A stretch of DNA of 6,028 nucleotides from Bdellovibrio sp. (lineage in GTDB: Bacteria; Bdellovibrionota; Bdellovibrionia; Bdellovibrionales; Bdellovibrionaceae): the NCBI GenBank assembly GCA_017745015.1, contig JAGIAF010000207.1, positions 1 through 6,028 on the forward strand. The letters run 5' to 3'. The notes beneath the pieces are model-generated. The model was not told the DNA's origin and did no database searches. It saw nothing but the letters and a program-made list of their open reading frames with translations. Every line of letters starts with the position of its first letter. The first letter of the stretch is position 1. Both the position numbers and the translations under genes were made by a program. Shown here one piece after another: positions 1 to 5,330 of the stretch.

Positions 1-187
1 CGGCAGTGCGATTTATCAAAAAAATATCACCACAGGAGTTGAATCAGCTCTTCCAAATTGGCCAAGTGGCGTGACTTGCCTTGGTGCAGCTCGCAATATG
101 ATTTATGATTCGACTCAAAAGCGTCTGATCTTCATTATCAGCCAAAACAACTTGCTGGGTGTTGCGGCTTATTATCTTACGGATTAA
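1..187 (+). CDS. C-terminal fragment of an unidentified protein
   Basis: An open frame enters from the left edge (first full codon at base 2) and ends at TAA 185-187, giving the last 61 residues of a longer protein. The visible part contains GVTCLGAARNMIYD, then TQKRLIFIISQ, and ends in VAAYYLTD. The alternation of short hydrophobic strands with turns (MIYDS, RLIFII, VAAYYL) suggests a beta-rich C-terminus, as in the last blade of a propeller-like protein, but this is only a structural impression. No catalytic motif is visible and I do not recognise the family. It lies on the same strand as the GST gene 62 nt downstream, with only a weak hairpin between them, so read-through is possible. That this is the real end of a gene is fairly safe; its function is unknown. 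Confidence 0.6.
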   Translation, partial: GSAIYQKNITTGVESALPNWPSGVTCLGAARNMIYDSTQKRLIFIISQNNLLGVAAYYLTD

Positions 188-196
188 AAAAATAGC

Positions 197-219
197 TGGA
201 CCTCACTGCGTCCATTGTT
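197..219 (+). terminator. weak terminator-like hairpin
   Basis: TGGAC (197-201) and GTCCA (210-214) form a 5-bp perfect stem with an 8-nt loop, followed by TTGTT. It begins 10 nt after the stop of the upstream partial gene. The stem is short and the T-tract is interrupted, so termination would be inefficient at best. Confidence 0.3.
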
Positions 220-249
220 AGCATAAAGAAATCAACCAGGGAGTTTAAG

Positions 250-861
250 ATGATTGATTTCTATACCGCTGCGACACCCAATGGGCGAAAAGTTGCCATT
301 ATGCTCGAGGAACTTCAGATCCCCTACACAACTCATCAGGTGAATCTTAAAGAGCAAGAACAAAAGAAACCTGAATTTTTAGCGATGAATCCCAACGGTC
401 GCATTCCAGTGATCGTAGATCGTGCGAATGGCAGGGATACTGCTGTTTTTGAAAGTGCCGCGATTCTTTATTATCTTGCAGAACAAAATGGCGGAAGATT
501 TTTTGGAAAAACTTTGGAAGAAAAAACATCTGTGATGCAATGGATGATGTTTCAGATGTCTGCGGTGGGACCTATGTTCGGAAATCTTTATTATGGCCAT
601 CACTCAATGCATCCACCTGTACCACAGTTTGTGGAGCGTTTTGATAAAGAGAGTCACCGCGTGGTGGGAGTTTTAGAGCTACAGCTTTCAAAGCATCCGT
701 ATTTGGCAGGAAATGCTTATACAATCGCTGATATGGTGACGTACCCTTGGGTGGCGATCTTCTTAAAGAGCTATCCGCATTTGTTCACAGAAACACCAGC
801 TGTGCATCGCTGGGCTGAGGCTATATCTCAACGTCCGGCAGTTCAGAAGGCAATGTCTTAA
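250..861 (+). CDS. Nu-class (YfcG-like) glutathione S-transferase / disulfide reductase
   Basis: A 203-residue cytosolic protein with a complete GST fold. The N-terminal thioredoxin-like domain (about 1-80) opens with YTAATPNGRK. Thr9 and Asn11 fall where YfcG-type (Nu-class) enzymes place the residues that contact glutathione, instead of the Tyr, Ser or Cys of other classes. The cis-proline is Pro53 in GRIPVIVD, and the glutathione gamma-glutamyl contact is the ES pair at 68-69 in FESAAILYYLAE. The all-helical C-terminal domain (about 88-203) has the N-capping box TIAD (158-161) and ends with the usual RPAVQKA helix. Nu-class members studied in E. coli have strong disulfide-bond reductase activity with glutathione and weak transferase activity, and I infer the same here. 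The start is supported by AGGGAG at 238-243, six bases before ATG. The length is close to E. coli YfcG (about 215 residues). Its last 41 bases overlap the convergent ttcA gene. Confidence 0.93.
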   Translation: MIDFYTAATPNGRKVAIMLEELQIPYTTHQVNLKEQEQKKPEFLAMNPNGRIPVIVDRANGRDTAVFESAAILYYLAEQNGGRFFGKTLEEKTSVMQWMMFQMSAVGPMFGNLYYGHHSMHPPVPQFVERFDKESHRVVGVLELQLSKHPYLAGNAYTIADMVTYPWVAIFLKSYPHLFTETPAVHRWAEAISQRPAVQKAMS

Positions 862-1630
862 GTTCTTTAAAGTTATAAAGTTCTTGATCCATCAGGTGGC
901 TTGTTTTTACATTGGTCATCGAAGTTTGAATTGAAGCATAAATGTTCGGGATCTCTTTTTCGAGGTCTCGAACAAGTTTTTTGATACGTTGGCGTTTAAG
1001 TCCATCCTGAGAGCCACAAAGGTTGCATGGAATAATAGGGAAAGCCCATTGTTCTGCTAACTCTTCAAGATCTCGCTCTGAAACATAAGATAACGGGCGA
1101 ACTAAAATATTTCGACCATCGTCAGAAAGAAGTTTTGCGGGCATTGCGGATGTCGTCCCGACATAAAACATATTCAACAAAGCCGTGTGAACAGAATCAT
1201 CGCGATGATGACCCAGGGCCATTTTTGTGAAGCCCAATTCATGGGCATATGAATACAAAATTCCGCGACGAAGACGTGAGCACAAAGAGCAAAAAGTTGC
1301 GCCCTTGCTTTTTTCTTTCACGATTGAATAGGTATCTTTTTCGATGACGTGAAGTTTTACGCCAAGACTTTCAACCCATGCTTTGAAGTTTGTCGCATCA
1401 AAGCCTGGTTGTTTTTGATCCAAGATGGCCGCTTCAACATGAAAGCTGCGCTGAGACTTTCTTTGGATTTCCGTCAGCAATGCTAAAAGAATACTAGAGT
1501 CTTTACCACCTGAAACGCAGACCATCACGCGATCGCCATCTTCAATCATGTTGAAGTCATTGAGCGCTTGGACGATCTGCTTGCGGATCTTAACTGCTAA
1601 AGGAAGTTCAAAGTCTACTGCTTGTGCCAT
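821..1630 (-). CDS. ttcA: tRNA 2-thiocytidine(32) synthetase TtcA
   Basis: A 269-residue cytoplasmic enzyme of the PP-loop ATPase family that thiolates cytidine 32 of certain tRNAs using ATP and a [4Fe-4S] cluster. The PP-loop SGGKDS is at 40-45. The first cysteine pair is in CSLCSRLRRG (Cys113 and Cys116). The family signature GHHRDD is at 139-144, and the second cysteine motif PCNLCGSQ is at 200-207 (Cys201 and Cys204). In characterised TtcA, three of these cysteines ligate the cluster. The SHLMD segment near the C-terminus also matches the family, followed by an unconserved tail of about 22 residues. It is shorter than E. coli TtcA (about 311) mainly through shorter termini. The ATG at 1628-1630 lies inside the end of the upstream mscS-like gene (23-nt overlap) with no recognisable Shine-Dalgarno sequence, pointing to translational coupling. 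The stop lies inside the convergent GST gene. Confidence 0.96.
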   Translation of the reverse strand: MAQAVDFELPLAVKIRKQIVQALNDFNMIEDGDRVMVCVSGGKDSSILLALLTEIQRKSQRSFHVEAAILDQKQPGFDATNFKAWVESLGVKLHVIEKDTYSIVKEKSKGATFCSLCSRLRRGILYSYAHELGFTKMALGHHRDDSVHTALLNMFYVGTTSAMPAKLLSDDGRNILVRPLSYVSERDLEELAEQWAFPIIPCNLCGSQDGLKRQRIKKLVRDLEKEIPNIYASIQTSMTNVKTSHLMDQELYNFKELKTLPSELPDVEI

Positions 1631-2669
1631 CGGTGGTATTTTTAGACGATACCTCGATGACTTGTCGAGCTAATTTCACGCCGGCGGAGTTCAGGTCTTC
1701 AATTCCACGGGTGTAAACCTTGTCACCCACCGAGAATTGAGCGCTATAGTGGTCAATAAAGTAAATAATCTTCAGTTCCACCCAGTTTTCGTTGGCGTCA
1801 CTCACATAAGCCCAAGGTGACGGGATGCCGCGAACTTCGCCAATTCCTGCCACGGTGCGCTCTAGGATCTGTTTTGCAAGCTCCACATTGGACCCGTACT
1901 CCAAACGAAAGATCTGCCGACGGCAAATCGGATTGTCCGGCGGGGAGAAGTTTGAAATTTGCGCATTGGCCATAAAGCGATTGGAAAGAATGATCACTTC
2001 GTCAGAGAACCCAACCAAAGTTGTCGATCTCCAAGAAATCTCTTTTACTTGCCCTGTCGCCTTTTGAATACCTGAGACGATTTCAAGCCAATCGCCAATT
2101 TCAAAGTTGCGATCAAGCTGCAAAGAAATACCGGCAAATAAATTTCCCAAAGTATCTTGCAAAGCCAAACCTAGAATCACCGAGGCTGCCGCAGAGGTCG
2201 CCAGGAGTGGTCCTAACTCCAGTCCAAAGATATGGGAGATACCCCAGAATAAAAGCACGATGGATAGAATCAAAGAAAAGATATTTACCAGAAGCAACGG
2301 CACGCCATGCTTCATGGATCCTAGGAAAAGATACTGCAAAACGATCAAGCGCGATGTTTTGACGAAAACAATGTTGCCCCAAATGAAGGTTAGCATTGCC
2401 ACGTAAGGTGTGAAACGAACCAGAGATCCGATTTGTGCTTCAGAGCTTTGCAAAAAGATAAATAAAACAAAAAGAAAACTTAAAACAACGAAGTGGCGAA
2501 GTAAAATGCGGAAGTGATTTCGCAGGCTGCGATGACGTTCTTCATTCACCTCTTTAAGGAAGAATCGGTAAAAGATCCACGCAGTGGCTAACAAACAGCC
2601 AATAAGGATGTAAGCCTCAAGCTCCAAGAGACCATAGAGTACGTTAATTTTGATGAACTTTTCTGCCAT
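1608..2669 (-). CDS. MscS-family small-conductance mechanosensitive channel
   Basis: A 353-residue inner-membrane protein. Hydrophobic helices fall at about 10-37, 57-74, 84-104 and 124-149. They are followed by the pore helix at about 150-182, whose LATSAAASVILGLALQDTLG and NLFAGI segments are the Ala/Gly-rich TM3 signature of MscS channels. After it come LQLDRNFEIGDWLEI (183-197), the start of the cytoplasmic beta domain, then GQVKEISWRSTTL (206-218) and the mixed alpha/beta C-terminal vestibule domain to about 340. These channels open under membrane tension to release solutes during osmotic downshock; here that role is inferred. The normally conserved PN of the V-x-I-P-N motif reads LSN at 228-230. 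The start has GAGGGT (complement of 2679-2684) nine bases upstream of ATG. It is first in an operon with ttcA, behind a promoter-like sequence at 2694-2723. The N-terminal helix count exceeds that of E. coli MscS. Confidence 0.93.
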   Translation of the reverse strand: MAEKFIKINVLYGLLELEAYILIGCLLATAWIFYRFFLKEVNEERHRSLRNHFRILLRHFVVLSFLFVLFIFLQSSEAQIGSLVRFTPYVAMLTFIWGNIVFVKTSRLIVLQYLFLGSMKHGVPLLLVNIFSLILSIVLLFWGISHIFGLELGPLLATSAAASVILGLALQDTLGNLFAGISLQLDRNFEIGDWLEIVSGIQKATGQVKEISWRSTTLVGFSDEVIILSNRFMANAQISNFSPPDNPICRRQIFRLEYGSNVELAKQILERTVAGIGEVRGIPSPWAYVSDANENWVELKIIYFIDHYSAQFSVGDKVYTRGIEDLNSAGVKLARQVIEVSSKNTTDGTSSRL

Positions 2670-2678
2670 GTTGAACCG

Positions 2679-2684
2679 ACCCTC
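2679..2684 (-). promoter_or_regulatory. Shine-Dalgarno of the mscS-like gene
   Basis: On the minus strand this reads GAGGGT, a good match to the anti-Shine-Dalgarno complement, with nine bases before the ATG at 2669-2667. It fixes the start of the channel gene. Confidence 0.6.
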
Positions 2685-2693
2685 GTAGTCTCA

Positions 2694-2723
2694 AGTATAG
2701 TGACTAAGTTTTGGTCTAGTCGA
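2694..2723 (-). promoter_or_regulatory. sigma-70-like promoter of the mscS-ttcA operon
   Basis: On the minus strand TCGACT (complement of 2718-2723, 4 of 6 to TTGACA) is followed after 18 bases by TATACT (complement of 2694-2699, 5 of 6 to TATAAT). The predicted start near 2687 gives a leader of about 18 nt containing the GAGGGT ribosome-binding site. The good -10, plausible leader length and divergent position support it. The -35 is imperfect. Confidence 0.5.
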
Positions 2724-2764
2724 GTCTAAATATTTTTTTTGGGGTCATTTGGCCGCAGTGCTCT

Positions 2765-2772
2765 GCCGATAA
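2765..2772 (+). promoter_or_regulatory. GCCGATAA element, possible FliA-type -10 for the lipoprotein gene
   Basis: The octamer is identical to the enterobacterial sigma-28 (FliA) -10 consensus and ends 8 bases before the ATG at 2780. If used, transcription would start at or next to the A of the start codon, giving a leaderless mRNA. The octamer expected 15 bases upstream (TAAA) reads CATT, so the -35 half is not supported. No convincing Shine-Dalgarno precedes the ATG, which fits a leaderless message but does not prove one. Confidence 0.35.
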
Positions 2773-2779
2773 GTTCGGT

Positions 2780-4324
2780 ATGAGAAAATATTTATTATGC
2801 TTGAGCCTACCTGGAGTTTTGGCGGCGTGTGCGCCACAAAATATTGATGCCATTGATAGCATGGCTTCTCAGACCGTTTCAGACATTGCCTGCAAAGATC
2901 AAAAGTTGGAAGAGAAAATGTGGGATGGAATTAAGTCCTACCTTATCGAACAAAAATCAGTTCCTTCCGCTGATGCATTGAAAGTAGCATTCCACACACA
3001 AGTTGCAAAACTTGCGGATGCGAATCCTCGTTTGACGTCTGATGACGTCAGACGCATTCAAGGAGACCTCGACAAGCTCGTGGACTCTCTTTTAGTTGAA
3101 GCTCCGCAAGGGGAGCGTGTTCAGACGTCAGAAGAATTATTAACGCTTCTCTCGGCAATCGATGTTGGAGACCGTTCAACGACGTTCCGCTCGTACATGC
3201 AAGATCGTGTGCGCAGTGATTTCACTCAGCTTTCAAAAACAGTTCAGTCCTATGAACTCGACTGTCCTGCGAATACGGGAAACTCTTCCCAAGGGGAAAC
3301 AGCGACAGCAACTCCGACACCGACTCCGTCGCCAACGCCGAATTATAGCTTTGAATATCAAAAGCAGCAAGCCTTAGCGGCTGGCGTGCCGCTGGCCGTT
3401 TTTGGTGAGCGTTGGGCTTTTGCCACAGCTTATCAGTCTTGCCAAGCTGTGCAATTAGCTCCTATGAATAACCAAACTGAGGATCTTAAAGGTATTCAAA
3501 TTACCGGTAAGCATTCGGATGGCGTGGGTAATAAACGTGTTATCGCAAGTTTAAGTCAAGTACAGACGACGCATCCTTATATCAAAGGAATGAGCAGCTC
3601 CGGTTACGGTGAAGGTTGTTTCAACGTTCGCAGCAGTCCCTTGATTTATGACTACGGCGGTAAGCCCTATGCAACAACGGCTTCGACGTCACCTATTGAT
3701 TTCTTTAAAAACAATGGCAGTGGGACCTCTGTATTGGGTGTTGATTGTTCCGCCTACATTTATACTTCCATGGCAACAGCAGGCCTTCGTATGAAGGAAG
3801 GCCGTGCCTTGAAAGCCTCAGATTCTTGGGCCTGGGGGTCGACGTCCTACGTGGAGCCACAAAGCAATGGCCTGACATGCTTGAGTAAGATCTCTATCAC
3901 AGCGAGTACTTCTATTAAGCCTGGAGATATCGTCGCGGTTCCTGGGCACGTTCTGATGATTGATCGTGCGGGATCGGATCCATTTGGTATCGCGTCTGCG
4001 AAGACAACCAGTGATTGCAGCAATCTTTCGGTCACAAACTTTGACTTCTCGGTGGCGCAAAGTTCACCAAGTAAAGAAGGTGTGGGCATCAATCACTTTG
4101 AAGCGCGCTACTATTTGCCAACCAGCGAGAAAATGCAGGCAGGTCTTTTGAAGTACGCTTATTATGCTTGCTTGGCAAAAGTGAACAGTAAGACTTATAC
4201 GCCAAATCTGGGTACGCTCTCAGTGGTACGTCACAAGGGTACAACGGCTTGTATGGATAAGCGTGTGGCGGTAGCTCGCGAAAGCTGCATCCAAGCGTGC
4301 CCAACGTCATCATTTGCGAATTAA
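2780..4324 (+). CDS. Cys-rich lipoprotein with probable NlpC/P60-like peptidase domain
   Basis: A 514-residue exported protein. The signal sequence MRKYLLCLSLPGVLAAC has a lipobox LAAC, so Cys17 should be lipidated. Residues 18-165 are mainly helical and polar, with a possible Cys38-Cys162 disulfide. A Thr/Pro linker (178-187) separates this from the C-terminal part. There VDCSAYIY (Cys323) followed by KPGDIVAVPGHVLMID (His390) matches the order and spacing of the catalytic Cys and His blocks of NlpC/P60 hydrolases, which cut peptide bonds in peptidoglycan stems. The third catalytic residue cannot be assigned. About 130 residues between linker and Cys block, and a 120-residue tail with Cys413, 464, 491, 503 and 507, are unlike ordinary NlpC/P60 proteins. 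Ten cysteines remain besides lipobox, signal and catalytic ones, an even number that fits disulfides in the periplasm or outside. The lipidated start is convincing although no clear ribosome-binding site precedes it. The lipoprotein call is firm; the enzyme call is moderate. Confidence 0.82.
   Translation: MRKYLLCLSLPGVLAACAPQNIDAIDSMASQTVSDIACKDQKLEEKMWDGIKSYLIEQKSVPSADALKVAFHTQVAKLADANPRLTSDDVRRIQGDLDKLVDSLLVEAPQGERVQTSEELLTLLSAIDVGDRSTTFRSYMQDRVRSDFTQLSKTVQSYELDCPANTGNSSQGETATATPTPTPSPTPNYSFEYQKQQALAAGVPLAVFGERWAFATAYQSCQAVQLAPMNNQTEDLKGIQITGKHSDGVGNKRVIASLSQVQTTHPYIKGMSSSGYGEGCFNVRSSPLIYDYGGKPYATTASTSPIDFFKNNGSGTSVLGVDCSAYIYTSMATAGLRMKEGRALKASDSWAWGSTSYVEPQSNGLTCLSKISITASTSIKPGDIVAVPGHVLMIDRAGSDPFGIASAKTTSDCSNLSVTNFDFSVAQSSPSKEGVGINHFEARYYLPTSEKMQAGLLKYAYYACLAKVNSKTYTPNLGTLSVVRHKGTTACMDKRVAVARESCIQACPTSSFAN
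3311..3340 (+). repeat. Thr-Pro linker encoded by degenerate ACN-CCG hexamers
   Basis: Ten codons alternate Thr/Ser and Pro (residues 178-187), giving five imperfect copies of a 6-base unit ACNCCG. It separates the N-terminal helical part of the lipoprotein from the Cys-block domain. Such tracts can change length by slippage; the third-base variation here suggests a fairly stable tract. Confidence 0.7.
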
Positions 4325-4350
4325 AATCAGGTAAAAAAGTAAAAAGAGCC

Positions 4351-4379
4351 TAGGAAAAGGAGTTTAGTCGGGCTATAAG
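4351..4379 (+). promoter_or_regulatory. possible promoter of the L,D-transpeptidase gene (TATAAG -10)
   Basis: TATAAG at 4374-4379 matches 5 of 6 bases of the sigma-70 -10 box. The hexamer 17 bases upstream, TAGGAA (4351-4356), matches only 3 of 6. The -10 ends 7 bases before the ATG, so the transcript would begin at about 4386 with almost no leader. The same bases contain AAGG (4377-4380), which could instead be a Shine-Dalgarno six bases from the ATG on a transcript reading through from the lipoprotein gene. The rest of the 62-nt gap is A-rich, with no terminator. Confidence 0.35.
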
Positions 4380-4386
4380 GCTGCCT

Positions 4387-5058
4387 ATGAAAACATCCTC
4401 AATTCTTGGCGCTCTTTTCGCTTTCGTTTTAAGCACTCAAGCCTTTGCTGTCAGCGGTTCTTACTGCGATGATATCACTCGCTTGGATAATCTATGGCGC
4501 TTAACTTCAGATCAATTTAAGAACGCCTTTATTGACGGGCAAAAGATTGATCGCATGGTTGTTTCTAAAGATCGTCGCATTCTGTATGCATTAAATGATG
4601 ATGTTGTTATCAAATCTTATCGCGTAGCTTTTGGCAGTTCGCCATTTGGTCACAAACAATTTGAAGGTGATCAAAAAACTCCTGAAGGTGTTTACATCAT
4701 TGATTCTAAAAATCCGAACAGCAAGTTCTATAAAGCTCTTCACGTGTCTTATCCAAACAAGCAAGACCGTGAGTATGCGAAATCAAAAGGACGCTCTCCA
4801 GGGGGCGATATCATGGTTCATGGCCTTCCCGTGGATCCAAATAAGCGTTCCTTGGTGGAGTTTGTTCATCCGGGATTCAATTGGACAGCGGGTTGTATTG
4901 CGGTGACTGATTCTGAAATCGACGAGCTTTACAAGATGGTAGATCGTGGCGTGACTATCGAAATTTGCAAAATGACTCCAGCACCGATCCCACCTCCCAT
5001 TGATCCAGGTGAAGAAGGTGAATCAGGCGGCGGAAGTATTTATCTGCCGGGAAAATAA
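4387..5058 (+). CDS. secreted YkuD-family L,D-transpeptidase (DpaA/YafK type)
   Basis: A 223-residue exported enzyme. A signal peptide (1-21, ending in TQAFA before VSGSY) should be removed by signal peptidase I. The YkuD domain spans about 55-195. DRRILYAL (62-69) and GDQKTPEGVYIID (94-106) are typical early blocks, SPGGDIMVHG gives His145-Gly146, and NWTAGCIAVTD gives the catalytic Cys170 in the (S/T)-x-G-C-I motif. The long insert NSKFYKALHVSYPN (111-124) resembles the DpaA/YafK branch. YkuD enzymes attack meso-DAP carbonyls in peptidoglycan, making 3-3 crosslinks or attaching or removing proteins; DpaA itself releases Braun lipoprotein. Which reaction applies here is open. Cys27 and Cys194 could form a disulfide. 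The tail after 197 is Pro/Gly-rich and unstructured. It follows the lipoprotein gene by 62 nt on the same strand and ends before a strong terminator. Confidence 0.93.
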   Translation: MKTSSILGALFAFVLSTQAFAVSGSYCDDITRLDNLWRLTSDQFKNAFIDGQKIDRMVVSKDRRILYALNDDVVIKSYRVAFGSSPFGHKQFEGDQKTPEGVYIIDSKNPNSKFYKALHVSYPNKQDREYAKSKGRSPGGDIMVHGLPVDPNKRSLVEFVHPGFNWTAGCIAVTDSEIDELYKMVDRGVTIEICKMTPAPIPPPIDPGEEGESGGGSIYLPGK

Positions 5059-5068
5059 GAGTTTCTAT

Positions 5069-5098
5069 GGGGTCCTAGGTGACCCCTTTTTTATTTTT
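5069..5098 (+). terminator. rho-independent terminator of the L,D-transpeptidase gene
   Basis: GGGGTC (5069-5074) and GACCCC (5081-5086) form a perfect 6-bp GC-rich stem with a 6-nt loop CTAGGT. Six Ts, an A and five more Ts follow directly. It starts 10 nt after the TAA at 5056-5058. It separates the upstream unit from the leader of the next gene. Confidence 0.92.
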
Positions 5099-5199
5099 GA
5101 ATGTGGTGGAATGCCAAATAGTCCAGTCTATTACAGAATTCTTCGATCTCTAGGAAATCTCAATTATCATAAACAAGATGTCGCATAACAATTCGACAA

Positions 5200-5209
5200 G
5201 ACCTAGGTC
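5200..5209. repeat. perfect 10-bp palindrome GACCTAGGTC
   Basis: A fully self-complementary decamer about 120 bases upstream of the start at 5331. With no loop it cannot form a stable RNA hairpin, so a DNA-binding site is the more natural reading. No regulator is known for it from this window, and a chance occurrence is possible. Confidence 0.4.
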
Positions 5210-5226
5210 CTTCGAGGGGGAATGTT

Positions 5227-5247
5227 TTTGTTTCATTCTGAAACGAA
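5227..5247. repeat. inverted repeat GTTTCA-TTC-TGAAAC with extended arms
   Basis: The 6-bp arms at 5230-5235 and 5239-5244 are perfect, with a 3-nt loop. Three further pairs (one G-U, two A-U) extend the stem to 9 bp in RNA. No T-tract follows on either strand, so it is not an intrinsic terminator. It could be an operator or a leader stem-loop. Confidence 0.5.
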
Positions 5248-5281
5248 CAGCAAGTTCCATCAGTTAAGTGCGGGTTCTTGT

Positions 5282-5308
5282 TAAGTATTTTGTACGACGT
5301 ACCGAAAA
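5282..5308 (+). promoter_or_regulatory. FliA-like (sigma-28) promoter of the downstream exported-protein gene
   Basis: TAAG (5282-5285), then exactly 15 bases, then ACCGAAAA (5301-5308) compares with the FliA consensus TAAA-N15-GCCGATAA (3 of 4 and 6 of 8 matches). The start would be near 5316, leaving a leader of about 15 nt that holds the GAGGT ribosome-binding site. The exact spacing and plausible leader support it. FliA-like motifs have been linked to attack-phase genes in Bdellovibrio, which is relevant only if the genus assignment is right. Confidence 0.42.
5292..5302. repeat. palindrome GTACG-A-CGTAC inside the promoter spacer
   Basis: Perfect 5-bp arms around a single A, lying between the two FliA-like half-sites and touching the downstream one. 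The position suits a repressor operator. No partner protein is encoded nearby. Confidence 0.4.
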
Positions 5309-5321
5309 GACTCACAACTAT

Positions 5322-5326
5322 GAGGT
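5322..5326 (+). promoter_or_regulatory. Shine-Dalgarno GAGGT for the gene at 5331
   Basis: GAGGT is four bases before the ATG at 5331. Together with the signal peptide that follows, it settles the start of this right-edge gene. Confidence 0.6.
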
Positions 5327-5330
5327 CATT

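Larger units (their letters stand above)
5099..5330 (+). other. 232-nt noncoding leader with several inverted repeats
   Basis: Between the terminator and the next ATG I find no credible gene: frames here lack ribosome-binding sites or are antisense overlaps. The region holds the 10-bp palindrome GACCTAGGTC (5200-5209), a hairpin-forming repeat at 5227-5247, the palindrome GTACG-A-CGTAC (5292-5302) and a FliA-like promoter at 5282-5308. It may carry an additional upstream promoter or a structured 5' leader. No known riboswitch core is recognised. Confidence 0.5.

Noticed and set aside
860..886. Direct repeat AAGTTCTT at 860-867 and 879-886
   Set aside because: Both copies are inside ttcA and encode repeated Glu-Leu contexts; the repeat is short, AT-rich and easily due to chance.
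890..916. Possible terminator after the GST gene (CCA-TCAGG-TGG then T-rich)
   Set aside because: The stem is only 3 bp and lies inside the ttcA coding sequence; it is too weak to call.
2021..2406. Overlapping open frames of 80-113 codons on both strands within the channel gene
   Set aside because: The mscS-like frame has clear transmembrane and family motifs; the others are shadows with no start signals or domain content.
2319..4359. 11-base repeat CCTAGGAAAAG in the channel gene and before the transpeptidase gene
   Set aside because: Only two copies in unrelated contexts, one of them inside coding sequence; no flanking similarity or mobile-element sign.
4345..4374. AGCC/GGCT pairing as a terminator for the lipoprotein gene
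   Set aside because: A 4-bp stem with a loop of about 20 nt and no following T-tract would not terminate transcription.
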